DNA of 64,000 nt. Source: Bromus sterilis (lineage: Eukaryota; Streptophyta; Magnoliopsida; Poales; Poaceae). How positions within the stretch are numbered: the stretch's first letter is position 1; every line of letters starts with the position of its first letter. A model generated the notes under the pieces. It searched no databases, had not been told where the DNA came from, and was given only the letters and a program-made list of their open reading frames with translations. Positions 1 to 10,892 of the stretch are shown here, piece after piece. The position numbers and the translations under genes are program-made. Where the stretch lies: positions 310,940,031 through 311,004,030 of the forward strand of contig OX465600.1 in the NCBI GenBank assembly GCA_950022295.1. The letters are read 5' to 3'.

Positions 1-1020
1 TCTTAAGTATACTATTTATACAAATAGGGTGACCTTTAGTTTAATATTATTCGTGAGTTTATTGGTCGATCTTTAGGTTTTACCTTGCACAATTTTATTT
101 CTGAGATTAGGAGCTCAAATTTTGGGGCTCACAATCTAGCCAAGCGTACTTTGAATTTAGGGTTAACCATCATGTTTTGTTAGGCCAGCCGGAACTCTTA
201 ATTTCTTCATTATAAACATTGTGATGGTTAATAATACTTTTGAAAGTTGTATAGAAACAGTATTTTTAAAAACAAGATGGGACTAAATATGGTGGAGTTT
301 ATTTTTTTTGTAGCAGCTCAACTAGAGTTTGTTCGTTCAACATAATGTTTACATGAATATCGTTTGTGTCATGAGAATGGCCAAGCCAAATGTGTTATGG
401 CGGACCCAATGTAGTAGAATGTCTAGCTAAATTTTGAGCGCCGACATTCGACTTCCTAGATTCATAATGAAAAGTACATGAAATAAATAAAAAACTTCTT
501 ACATGTGGTAATATCTCGGGTAACTCATTTGTATCTCCCTCCATGCTCATGGCGATATCCTTAACTAGAAAAAGTATCCCGCGTGTTGCAATGAAAATCT
601 CCGTAAGAATTTACAATGTAAATAAAAAGGTATAATATGCATGAAACTGAAAATACTCTACAAAAAAAATCAATTTTTCATAGTGCTTGAGGTTTAAATT
701 TAATCTAAATTCAAAATTCATCTCTATAAGAATTTCTAGTGCAACACGTGAGGTATATTTGTATTTACACAAACGAGTGGGTCTAAGTTTGACCGAGCGA
801 GCATGCGTGGAGATGCCCTTGCAATTTGATTTGGAGACGGATTCAGATTTTGTTGCATGATTTATTTGTTTGGACGGACGGATCAAATCGCCATGGTGGT
901 GGTCACATAAAAATCCCTTCTTTCTCCCGTGCCCAAACAAACCGGAGTCTTGGGAGCTCGTTCGGCTCACCATTGATGATAGATACCGACCGACGAGGGG
1001 AGGGGAACAAGATCGGAACC
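1..1020. other. Upstream flank of the F-box gene; no gene seen
   Basis: This stretch is AT-rich and has no convincing open frame. Its last 200 bases become GC-richer and would hold the promoter and leader of the gene starting at 1021. I see no clear TATA box. An open frame continues upstream of 1021 in phase with the gene, but it has no similarity to the F-box family and is treated as leader. Confidence 0.6.
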
Positions 1021-2557
1021 ATGGATCGGGCCGCCAAGAGGGCGCTGGAGTGGCCGCCGCCGGCAGCCGAACAGAGGGACGCCAAGAAGCCATGCTGCCA
1101 CCGCGACCCCCCTCCTCCGGTCACCACCGGCGGCAGAGGCGTGCCGGAGATCTCCTCCCTCCTCTCCTCGCTCTCCGTCGCCAAGCGGCCTTCCACCCCT
1201 CCCGCCCCGCCCCTCAAGCGCCCCCGCCGTCACTACCACGACGACGCCCTCCAAGCCCGGATGCGAGGTACCGCCGGCCACCACGAAGCTCCGACTCCGA
1301 TCCGATCCATCACACCGTTAACCCATTGCTCTGCTGCAGGACTAGCGATCCGCTGCCGCGGGACGGCGGGCATGGACGAGGACGAGGAGAACCGGGAGCG
1401 GGACTGGGCGGGCTTCCTGCCGGAGCTGCTCGGGCTGGTCTGCGAACGGATCCCTCTCGCCGACGTGCCCCGGTTCGGCGCCGTCTGCAGGCACTGGCGC
1501 TCCTGCGCGTTCCCGGTGTACCCGGCCGACGCCGCGCCCGTCCTGCTCAGCGCCGCCCTCGCCGGCGCCGGCGCCGTCCGCTGCTACAGCCCCCACCTGC
1601 GCAAGATGTTCGTCCTCGCCGCCCCTCCCCTGCCCGAGGGCAGTAGGGTCTTCTCGGCGGCCGCCGGCGGCTGGGTCATGCTCAAGACGCCCAGCAACAC
1701 CGTCGTGCTCGCCAACCTGCTAGACGGGACCGTGCACCAGACCCCCAAACGAGACGGCGACGATCAGGGCTTCCTCTTCTGCGCGCCGCGTCGCCGTCAT
1801 GGCGACAATGCCCAAAACGGCAACCCTCCCAACGACTGCCGCTTCGACGTGTTCGCCGTTCACGCCGGTTCCGACACCATCAGGTTCCAGAGCTGGAGCG
1901 GCGGGAGCAGCGGCGGCTGGGAGAGCGTCGAGCATCAGAACTGGTCAGGAAGGCCCCTCTGCTGCAGCCCGGTGATGCACAAGGGGCTGCTCTACTGCCT
2001 TGGACCGAAGGGCGCTCTAGGAGCCTACGATCCCGGCGACGCCATGTGGAGCGAGCTCCTGGCAGGCGCCAGCTTCGGCCCGGAGCTCGCCTACAAGCAT
2101 TGCTACCTCGTCAACTCGCCGTCGGAGCTGCTCGCCGTCCTCACAGGCATCAACGGGGCGCCGCCCATCCACGTGATGCGGTTCGACGAGCTGGAGATGG
2201 AGTGGAAGAAGGTGAAGTCGTTGGACGGTCGCTCGCTCTTCACGGGGACCACGACGTCGGTGGCGGTGGCAAAGCCGGTCGTCGAATCCATGGCCGGCAA
2301 GGTATACCTTCCCAGGTTCTATGGCCGGCCGCAGGTGATCCAAGCAAAGCTTGCCGAATCCGACGGTCGCTTCTTCTTTGTCGCCAAGGTGTTAGAGCCG
2401 GAGCAACAAGGATTGGTCGCCAAGGATGACGGCGGCGCCTGGTGCTATGACATGGAGTCGGACTCCTGCGGCCAATTAGCGGGCTCCAAGACCCTGTTGC
2501 AGTATGTCTGGGCGCATCTTGGCCTCGTCGCCGAGGATGAGGATGAGGATGAGGATG

Positions 2558-2602
<45 letters not shown>

Positions 2603-2661
2603 GTGATGGTGGTGGTGGAATGGTTATAGATGATGAAGTCATGAAGATCATGATCCATTAA
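1021..2661 (+). CDS. F-box protein with DUF295/KIB-like C-terminal region
   Basis: Predicted substrate-recognition subunit of an SCF (Skp1-Cullin-F-box) ubiquitin ligase. This is inferred from the F-box at about residues 128-165, with the pattern FLPELLGLVCERIPLADVPR followed by a VCRHWRS helix. Residues about 200-500 have the Trp/Gly-rich pattern of plant DUF295/KIB beta-propeller proteins, for example the GWVMLKTPS and CCSPVMHKGLLYCLG segments. The ATG at 1021 was chosen because its context (accATGG) is strong and a basic, Pro-rich N-terminus follows. Read straight through, the product is 546 residues; a possible 72-nt intron (1268-1339) would make it 522. The C-terminus is an acidic tail of about 25 Glu/Asp residues encoded by a GAT microsatellite, then a short Gly run. 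The target protein cannot be inferred. The gene is convergent with the lactamase-fold gene about 180 bp downstream. Confidence 0.85.
1268..1339 (+). other. Possible in-frame 72-nt intron (exitron-like)
   Basis: The segment starts with GTACCG after CGAG and ends with a pyrimidine-rich tract and CTGCTGCAG, with a branch-point-like GTTAAC about 23 bases before the acceptor. It is 24 codons long and has no stop, so spliced and unspliced forms both keep the frame. It lies between the low-complexity N-terminus and the F-box, where unspliced sequence adds only filler residues. Confidence 0.5.
2533..2604 (+). repeat. GAG-GAT / GAT trinucleotide microsatellite in coding sequence
   Basis: Imperfect GATGAG units pass into a pure GAT run and then GGT repeats. 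They encode the acidic Glu-Asp/poly-Asp/Gly tail of the F-box protein. The length is likely polymorphic, and every change by whole units keeps the frame. Confidence 0.9.
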
Positions 2662-2844
2662 GCTAGTCATGCCATGTAGAATACTTACTCTGTAATAATG
2701 TTAGATGTGCCAAGGACCAAGATTGTATCATATCATACTTACAGAGTACTATACGGTATTGAGAATTTTTGAACTACTACATTTCTAGTGCTAATCTTTG
2801 CTCTCTCATGTTGTCGCAATGGAATGGAGAATGGAACTAATCTA
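2662..2844. other. Convergent intergenic spacer
   Basis: AT-rich spacer of about 180 bp that must contain the 3' ends of both flanking convergent genes. No canonical hexamer is clear enough to assign the polyadenylation sites. Confidence 0.6.
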
Positions 2845-3882
2845 TCATGATGATGATGATGACGAATTGTTGTTGTTGTTGTCGTCGTCGTCGTCGAAGC
2901 GGAGGTCGAGCGGGACGCCGGGGGTGGGCTCGACGACCTTGGTGTCGGGCAGCGCGTCGGCGAGCAAGGCCCTGAAGGTCTGGATGGTGCCCCGGGTGAC
3001 GACGAGGGCGGCGAGGATCCCCTTGGCGTCGAACTCGCCGTTGCTCATGGGCACGACGTAGCTTGGCCGGAGCAGCCGGGCGAGCTCCACGGCGTCCTCC
3101 TGGCCGGACACGAGGGTGAAGTCGGCCGGGAGGAGCTGCTTGACGACGGGCGTGATGAGCACGTCGGCGCGCAGCCCGCGGTCGCGCAGGAAGCCGGCGT
3201 CGTACACGCAGTGCGGCTCGTAGTAGACGCTGCGTCCTCCGGCGGCGGTCACGATGTAGCCGTTCTCCGGGCGCTGCCACGGCGGGCCGAGCACGGGGCC
3301 GGCGGTGGCGAGCACGGAGACCTCGCCCTCGCCGGCGGTGGCGGACTGGCCGGGCTCGAGGTAGGTGACGTTCGTGAAGGGGAGGGCGGAGAGGATGGGG
3401 AGCGCGTTGGGGGTCGTGACGACGGGGAGGTTGGGGCAGATGGCGGCGAGCTTTGTCAGGGTGCGGATGTGGCAGTGGTCGTCGAGGCTCTGGGTGATGA
3501 GCAGCAGGTCGACGCCGACGCCGGCGGCGAGGAGGTCGGCGTCAGGCTGGTTCTTGAGGGACTTCTTGGCGGCGTCGAAGAGCCATGGGATGCCGAAGTC
3601 GAGGTTGCCGACGAGGATGGGGTCGACGAGGATCCGGAACCCGCCCGGCAGCTCCCACAGCCAGCCGTTGAACTCGAGGTACGTCAGCTTCATCGCCGCC
3701 GCCGTCGAGGAGGAGGACTCGCCGGTCGGCGCGGGTGTGGTGGTGCTGCTGCTGCTTCTAATTCTGGTGGTGGTGGTGTGGCGGATTGGTGTTGGCCGGC
3801 GGCGAGGTGACCACCGTGGCGCGGAGGCGGAGGCGGGGGAGAGGATGGAGGGAGGGAGGAGCTTGAGGAGGAGGCCGGCCAT
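2845..3882 (-). CDS. Metallo-beta-lactamase-fold protein, probably plastid-targeted
   Basis: A 345-residue protein, read from the ATG at 3882, which has a strong context (gccATGG). An in-frame ATG at 3906 would add 8 residues but has a weaker context. Residues 1-63 are rich in Ser, Thr, Arg and Pro and poor in acids, like a chloroplast transit peptide (inference). The mature part begins at MKLTYLEFNGWLWEL and fits the UlaG-like Lactamase_B_3 branch of the metallo-beta-lactamase superfamily, with the core motif TQSLDDHCHIRTL. The classical HxHxDH zinc motif reads QxLDDH here, so two of its histidines are missing; the enzyme may bind one metal or use a different chemistry. Later histidine/aspartate candidates are in the YYEPHCVYD segment. 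The last residues are runs of Asp, Asn and Ser encoded by a microsatellite. The substrate is unknown. Confidence 0.85.
   Translation of the reverse strand: MAGLLLKLLPPSILSPASASAPRWSPRRRPTPIRHTTTTRIRSSSSTTTPAPTGESSSSTAAAMKLTYLEFNGWLWELPGGFRILVDPILVGNLDFGIPWLFDAAKKSLKNQPDADLLAAGVGVDLLLITQSLDDHCHIRTLTKLAAICPNLPVVTTPNALPILSALPFTNVTYLEPGQSATAGEGEVSVLATAGPVLGPPWQRPENGYIVTAAGGRSVYYEPHCVYDAGFLRDRGLRADVLITPVVKQLLPADFTLVSGQEDAVELARLLRPSYVVPMSNGEFDAKGILAALVVTRGTIQTFRALLADALPDTKVVEPTPGVPLDLRFDDDDDNNNNNSSSSSS
2848..2898 (-). repeat. Compound ATG/TTG/TCG trinucleotide microsatellite at the gene end
   Basis: Three adjoining trinucleotide runs encode Asp5, Asn5 and Ser6 at the extreme C-terminus of the lactamase-fold protein, just before its stop codon. 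Confidence 0.9.
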
Positions 3883-3906
3883 GGCTGCTCCCTGGATCTG
3901 CTGCAT

Positions 3907-4769
3907 CCGTCGCCTTCCCTCAACAAGAGTAGTAGTTCGATACTTCGATGGTGGTGTGGACTTAGAAGTTTTTTCCGTGGATTGGTTGGCGTAGAAAGGG
4001 CCACTTGTACGCCTCCGGCTCCAACTGTTGTGCTTTCTTCTTTTTTCTCTTTCAAAACACATAAAAATGTGTTTTTCTTTCTTTCTTTTGTACTTTGTCT
4101 ACTTCTGAAATGCAGCAAAATTGCTTTTTATCCTGTTCATTGTAAGCCTTCAAACAGCTTTTAGTACTCTACCAAAAATTTCAACACCACTATCAACAGA
4201 TATAGTACTACTATCTTTCTTTTTGGTTTATTAGCCTACGCGTATCCTTAGATCGACGACATAATACAAGCTATATATCACAAGAAAAGTATACCATTAA
4301 AAACTTGAAATGGTATGAATTTGGGGATATATACAATCCGTATAACGTTGGTCGAATTATCAAATCTAGTGACTCGTCGCAGCCTGATAAACCGAAAAGA
4401 ACATTGAAATAACACAAGAGACCAGCAACAGCAAGCATAGATAGATAGATAGAGCAGAATCATCATTACTAGCAGATGTAAGGTACATTACATGATCAGG
4501 AGATTCATTCGACATCCAAACAACCAAGTAATTAAGTAAGCAGATCCTCCTGCTGCAGGCTGCAGCTGACCACCAATGCCTGCTGGCTACAATGACTGAC
4601 AATCAGAGACGAAAATATACACAAGAAATTTGGAGAGGCCTTTTTCTTCTTCTTTTTTGGTTGGGCGTCAGCAACAGGGGTCAGGTCAGGATAAATGGAA
4701 CTCAAAAGTCCCCCTACTACCAAGGATGCATCAGCCGCCACACCCGCCGCAGGCATGGCCATACTACCG
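3907..4769. other. Divergent spacer: lactamase-gene promoter and kinase 3' UTR
   Basis: The right part (down to roughly 4440) should be the 3' UTR of the kinase gene, which ends at 4770 on the reverse strand. The left part is the upstream region of the lactamase-fold gene. A short GATA microsatellite lies at about 4437-4454. No other gene or RNA is visible. Confidence 0.6.
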
Positions 4770-7700
4770 CTACGCCACCGTCCGCCCATAGCAGATCCCG
4801 GCGAGGTAGAGGTTCTTGGCCCACTTTTCCTGCAACGTACCATTGCAACACAAACTCAGGAAAAAAAATGTGATTTGGGTACTTTCTTCTCATGTTTGTA
4901 TTCCGACTGAATCCGTAACAAGTTGTTTACTAGGAGGGTTCATACATACCTTGACGTGGCCACTGGGGAACTGCGACGTCCGCAGGGTCTCCTGCGTCTC
5001 GTCCCTAGGGCGGCGCCTCGGCATGCTCAGGATCAGGGCCGACTGGTCCATCGTGGCCGCCATCGCCGTGATCCGGTACCCGTTGTCCCATCGCCTGTGG
5101 ACGCCCTCGCTCGGGTACAAAAAGTCCAGCTCCACCACCTGCGTGTCAACCAAGGGTCACAAACAACACGACAAGTCAACAACTCGTGCTTGGCTCAATT
5201 TAAATGCTTCGGAATGAAATCTGAATCATCTTTTCACAAAATCATAGTGCTGGTAAGGAACATCTGACCTGGTCGGTGAACCCAGCGTTGCGTGACATGA
5301 CGATAGCCCATCGGCTGCCTGATGTCGCCATCGACGTCACGTAGAAACCTTCCTTCCATTTCTTGTTTATCCATTTGAACGGGAAGGAATCGCTCACTTT
5401 GTACGACTGCTGCGTGTATGGTGTGCCTGCCAATCGTCACATAACACATATTACAGCACCAGCTAGGCCTTTGTACTGTATGCATAATATAATATAAAAA
5501 GCAACAAAAGGATCATGAAGGGGGACCCCATCAAAGGTTGGCAGTTACAGTCTGGTAAACAGAGAAAAGATCACAGACGCCTATGCAAGCTATTCTGATA
5601 GAAGGTGGATGTTCCTGGTATTTCAGCAGATATACAGATCCTGCTGTTGGAATACCAGTTAGATTTTGGGAACAGCGATTTCGCTCTCCAGGTTTACCTC
5701 TGAGGCTCGTTTGCAAGACAACTAGACTCACCACAAGAAACATGCTTACTATATGTACCACAACATATGTGACAGCCAGCGAAAAAGCAGAAACTGAAGA
5801 ATATATGCATCACAAAAAGATATGCATACCTTTGGACATAACTACAAGAGAGCTTCCGCTATTGGCGCCAGCGACAGAACTGATGTAGAAATTTTTCTCC
5901 CATTGTTCCATAATCCAGTCCTATATTTTTTTCATGGTGAAAATGAGGGCAAGTGAGGTGAATGAATTACTGTACATGAGGAGCAGATGGGAAGCTTCTT
6001 CTACCTTGTGAAGGAAATATGGTGACATTTCATAGACTTGATCCGTGAAACCAGTTCCAGCATCCATAATGACAGCCCAAAGATCAAGACATGATGATAT
6101 TGAGCTTATCAGCAGACCATCCTCGTTTCCTTTCTCCACGTGTGGCGCTAACCTATTGTCAGCCACATTATAGTGGTACCTATCAAGGGAGGAAACTTAA
6201 TCAGCATGTACACAACTAAATTATGTAATATGGATGATTATGCATCCATATTAAATATGGTTGTTGTCCCATTTAGCCTACCCCAAATTGTTTGGGACTG
6301 ACAGGCTTTGTTGTTGTTTTTGTTGTTGGATGATGATGCATCCATCAATGTAAACAATGCAGGAAAATACTATAGATTGTCAGCATTTTTCAGTTCCCAG
6401 CAAAGATTGTAAAGTTTCTTCCATTAATACTTGAATTCCCCTAACAGGTATAAACTACAGGCAACCCTGTAAATGGACATACTCCCTCCATCCAGAAATA
6501 CTTGTCAGAGAAATAGATAAAAATAGATGTGTCTAGAACTAGAATACGTCTAGATACATCCATATCTCCGACAAGTATTTCGGGACGGAGGAAGTAATGG
6601 GATGTGTAGTAATTAGGGTAAACCCTCAAAGATGAACTTGAACCAGTAGATAAATGTCAAAAAGAAATCCTAATACGATTTCGTGGGTTTCACTAGAACA
6701 AAACAACAAGCACACTCTGCGATCTCTGCACATCATGCATCCAAGAGTGCAGAAGGAAATCATGGATCTTTTTCAGTTCAACAATAGAGGAGAGTTAGCT
6801 TGAGAATCAGCCATGTACCTCTGCTTCATGGGCGATCTCGAATTATATACAGAAATCCACTGTGTTGCTGGAACACCCAGGCGGATCTTCTTTTTCGCAT
6901 TGCCATCGTCGTCGTCGTCGTCGTTATGCAGCCTACAACGCTTCTGCCCTACCTGCAGGGAAAACTTGCCCATAAGAAAGGATATATAGACGCAAGTGTT
7001 GTTTTCAGGTTCACACTTGAGAAATACATATCCTGTGAATGCCCTAACACGAACCTTTTGGGCTCCATCAGTATTGATTGGTCTGATGGAAGGGTTAAGT
7101 CCAATTAAAAGATCAAACAAGGAAATCAACTTGGAGTAGTTTGGCTCCTCATCAAACTTCATGTTGACTACTGCCTCAAGAAACAGCCTAAAAGGTCGAG
7201 GACAGACGCCGCAAAGGATCTCAGGTGAGATACTCATCTTTCTCTTGCACACCAGAAATGATTTATTATCGCCCTGCAAACACACACACAATATATGAGA
7301 TTCCCAAACAGACATGCCACAAAATGATGCTGAATGGACAAAAAAGTGAATAGAATAGGCAACAGATACCTGGTATCCTTGCCATGGCAACCTGCCTCGA
7401 TGAAGAAATACTAGTGTATAAGCCAGTGATTCCAAGTCATCTCTCCTGCTTGCAGTTCTTCCTAAATGTGCATGGGCACTAGCATATCTGACTGTTCCTC
7501 TACATCACCAGGGTGAGATTTAGAACATTTGCAGATATATATAAGGTTGTATTGAGCTGACAAATTTAAGGCATAGCAGACCTGAAGGCATCCGGACGTT
7601 GATCGTACTCAACATGCTGTTGAGTTGCAGGGTCTTTCCACTTTGTTGCTGCCAAATGTAAAAACTTAAATGATCCAAAGTTCCAGACACAATGAAATAA

Positions 7701-10551
7701 GAAAAGACTGACGGTCTAGATCAATCCAGATTATCATGTTTGAATCATCTAAACTACCAGTACTCTAGCAACACAACAGTATTCTACCAGAACACTGGGA
7801 ACTTTCACCTCCGCAGTGCAAACTAACAAGACACAAGAATCTGATCAAAGAGGTTTGCTTACCTAATCCAAGGTCTACAAGAAAGAGTTTCTTTTCTTGA
7901 GGAGTTCCAGGCTGACCGAGAAGGAAGTTCTCAGGTTTGACATCTCCATGTACATATCTGAAGGAAATGTATAGAAGCATCATGAGAAAGAGAGAAAATG
8001 CTTGATGTATGAACATAGCTAATTCAGATGCCTGCTTACCCTTTAGAATGCATGCTTTCCAGGATAGAGATCGATTCTACAGCAATACAGGCGACCATTT
8101 CCGATGACATGCTGAAAGTTTTCAACGCAAGTTAGAAAACCAAGAAGTAACAAACTACAATGTGTGTGTTGCTTGATTTATATACATCTTGATGTAAATA
8201 TATTTCTAGTTCCAAAAAAGATAGCAGCACCATATTAAGCATAGGTGGGGTGCACGATAAAAAAGTAAATTATCAAGTGTAAAAAGAACTAGCCAGACTT
8301 CGTCCTTCAACTATGACTGTTGTCGTGTCAATATATAGATTTTAAACAATTTATTTCCTCCATATGCAACAAAAGAGCTGTTTAGTCAGAGGGGAAAACG
8401 TAATGGGTGCATGAAAAACGATAATTTCTGCTTCAAACACCTTAGATACAGCAGAAACAACTGTTAAGTTTCTGAGAAGGTATGTTATATGAAGCAAGTA
8501 ATATTCATGGCAGTATGATAGTATGTTGGGAAAGAGCGACTTACAAGAGAAGCAGCTACTAAACATCTTCCATGATTAAAACCAGAAAAATAAACAGAAA
8601 AGTCGGTCTAAGCCGTTAGGAAGACTTAACAGAAGAGAGAAACTCACGTCTGCCCTGCTGCATTCCACGAATCCCACAAGCTAGGCCCCAGCATATCCAT
8701 AATCTGCAGTTTCACAACAAAGATAAAACAAAATGTCCTGCTCCAAGGGTAGTGTCATCTAGCGAAACCATCAGAGAAGGACAAGAATTTATACCATCAC
8801 GTAGTAGTCACCCTGTCGGCCTTTATAATGCACCTTGGGCACACCATGAGTACCTCCAAGAGCACTGGTATAGTAAGAGCATGAATGTCACGACAAAGAT
8901 GATGATGCAAAGCATGAAGGCTGGTACTCTGCGCTGGTCAGACGGCCATAAATTCGACCTGTCGGTCCGGTGTAGCAAAATACGAATACCGCGGTACTTC
9001 ATCCGGAAATATTTGTCGAAAAAATGGATAAAAATGAATGTATCTTGAACTAAATACGTCTAGGTACATCCATTCCTCCCAACAAGTATTTTCGAACGGA
9101 GGGAGTAGTAAAAAAGATTGACCGTTGCAATAAAAATTATTTTTTTGTATTTTTTTTAAAAATTGTACTTAGCACTAAAAACATGGTGATAGCAAATTTA
9201 GTGTTTGGTGGTAGCTTTCTTGTTGCCGGTTGCAGCAAATTTGCAGCAGTCGTTGCCAGCCACAATTCAATCAATGGTAGCTTTTCGGCAGTAAAAAACT
9301 AGCACCATCGTCGCCGGTCACAATCACTCAAATCGATGTACTTAGCACTAAAAACATATAGATACGTCCGTTTGAGCGGCAAGTAATATGAATGGACATG
9401 GTAGCATTTTTGTATCACGCTCTCAAATGAATATACTTAGTATTAAAATACATCTAGATAAATTCATTTAACGATAAGTTATAAAGATCGGCATAGTAGC
9501 ATTTTAATATCTAATTGCACAAATAGTAGCATTTAAATATCATAGTTGCAGCATATATAGTGCACGTAGGCATAAAAAACGCGAGCGAATCTGGGCTGAC
9601 GGGCCGAAGCTAGGGCCGCAGGGCCGGTCGGCCGGTAGGGATCATTAACCAAGCATGAAGTTGTGACAAGGAACGCTGACAGAATACAAGACTTACGAAT
9701 AAACATGCCACTCATATGGAGGGCCGTAGTTGCACCCCTTGCTGGTATTGTGCTCAAATTTTATTGCAACCTACAGATGTAGGTTGTCAGTAAGTTGTCA
9801 GCTCCTAGAACATAAGTGGGGAAACCAAGCACAAAACGGACAGAAGATTAGAACCTCCTGAGCACCGGCACCCCGTCCGTTCCCACCGGTCAAGCGGCGG
9901 CCGACGAAGACGTGTCCAAATCCACCTTTGCCTAGCTTCCTCTCGACCTTGTACTCAGGAGATCCTCCTATCTGGACCTGATAAGGGCAAAAAGGCAGCG
10001 TTGTTGAGTTAATTGGCATTCATCATCAATTGCACATCGTCTCTGTAAAACCAACCAACCAAGCAAGCACTGAATGTTGCATCTTTTACATTTATTTTGC
10101 ATCGTTTCGCTTGCAATCAAGATGAGATGTGTGAACTTTGTGTGTGTGCCATTGGTGAAGTGAATCAATCAAGGGTTGAAATTGGCCGGAACCCTCGGAT
10201 TAGGGTTCTTGAGAGCTGCTTGAGTCAGATCTGCTCTGCTGAGAAACGGCCATGTTTTCCTTCCTGGTGTGTGGATAAGGGGATTCCTTGTTGATACATA
10301 TGTATGTGTAGTCGGTTCTCAGTCGTAGGTGGAGCGAGATGAAACTACCACACTGATGATGGATTGGATGGTGCGCCAGGCCGGCGACTAGACGAGAAGC
10401 AGGATTGATGCTATGGCAGGGGAAGGGGAAGGGGAAGGGGAAGGAAGGGGATTTAGCCGGGTACCGTCTCGGGGAAAGGGGCGGTGTTGCCCTCCTCGTC
10501 GTCGTTGCCGGCGGCGGCGTTGTTGGCGCTGACCCCGCCGCTGTCCGCCAT
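4770..10551 (-). CDS. MUT9-like / EL1-like casein kinase (MLK/AEL/PPK family), 16 exons
   Basis: Ser/Thr kinase of the CK1-related plant family that in Arabidopsis phosphorylates histone H3, cryptochrome 2 and PYR/PYL receptors, and in rice includes EL1/Hd16 (known for the family; role here inferred). Exons: 10551-10465, 9977-9855, 9770-9697, 8864-8795, 8703-8648, 8111-8040, 7957-7863, 7648-7582, 7499-7370, 7273-7055, 6952-6819, 6179-6005, 5920-5830, 5426-5269, 5138-4950, 4829-4770. All introns are GT-AG and phases agree, giving 599 residues. Glycine loop GKGGFG is at 45-50, catalytic Lys 74, HGDVKPEN 164-171 (catalytic Asp166) and DLG 189-191. A D6 run (342-347) precedes a KKKIR nuclear-signal-like cluster (351-355). 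The family-specific C-terminal domain runs from about 360 to 599 (PATQWISVYN to EKWAKNLYLAGICYGRTVA). The N-terminus before the kinase domain is only about 30 residues and acidic; family members usually carry over 100 basic RG-rich residues. Exon 5 ends are uncertain by one base. Confidence 0.95.
6266..6329 (+). mobile_element. 3' tail of an Au-type SINE (truncated)
   Basis: Located in kinase intron 11. The segment holds the conserved cccaaattgtttgggact core and an aggcttTGTTGTTG tail typical of the 3' end of the grass Au SINE. I do not see the tRNA-derived head, so it is a 5'-truncated remnant. Confidence 0.6.
6482..6594. mobile_element. Stowaway-type MITE
   Basis: 113-bp element in kinase intron 11. 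Terminal inverted repeats start ctccctccatccagaaatac and end gtatttcgggacggaggaag, and TA dinucleotides flank it. This is the Tc1/Mariner-derived non-autonomous type common in Triticeae introns. Confidence 0.85.
8997..9105. mobile_element. Stowaway-type MITE
   Basis: 109-bp element in kinase intron 3, related to the copy at 6482-6594. It has the same tacatccat inner segment and a right end ttcgaacggagggag with flanking TA. The left terminal repeat is mutated (cttcatccgg). Confidence 0.8.
9340..9490. mobile_element. Decayed Stowaway-like remnants
   Basis: Two successive fragments contain the inner motif of the same MITE type (for example atacgtccgtttgagcggca and acatctagataaattcattt). Terminal repeats are lost. 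Kinase intron 3. Confidence 0.4.
10411..10452. repeat. GGGGAA hexanucleotide repeat at the intron 1 donor side
   Basis: Runs of aggggaa lie just inside intron 1 of the kinase gene. On the transcribed strand this is a CCCCTT pyrimidine tract about 15 to 55 bases downstream of the first splice donor. Confidence 0.8.
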
Positions 10552-10892
10552 CTCTCCCCCTCCTTGCTGCCTGCTTGCTAGCTGTAGCGAGAGCGCTTGG
10601 CGGCGGCGGCGGCTCAGCTGGTGGTCGGTGGGTCACGCGAGAGGGGAGGCGCGCGGGAGGATCGTGGCGTGCCTCTGTCGTCTCTCTTGCGTCCGGCGAT
10701 CCCGCCGCCGAGCGCCCTTGGATTTTCTAGGGTTTCCTTCCGCCGATATTTTTCCCTGTCCCTCTTCTTCTTCTTCCCCGCTTTCCTTTTTCTCTCTCAA
10801 CAAACACTGAGTCAAGACTCGGACTGGCAAGTGAACCCACCTTAGCCAGCCAGCAGCTACAGTCCCACTGTGTCCACGCTGTCTCACTGGGT
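10552..10892 (-). promoter_or_regulatory. Kinase gene leader and promoter side
   Basis: Sequence upstream of the kinase start codon on the reverse strand. It is CT/GA-rich (gagagagaaaaaggaaagcg type) near the gene, as is common for cereal leaders. I found no clear TATA box, so the transcription start cannot be placed. Confidence 0.5.

Noticed and set aside
611..1093. 160-residue reverse frame upstream of the F-box gene
   Set aside because: No domain, crosses an AT/GC composition step and overlaps the F-box start.
870..1646. 258-residue frame overlapping the F-box gene
   Set aside because: Arg/Pro-rich shadow of the true frame; no domain.
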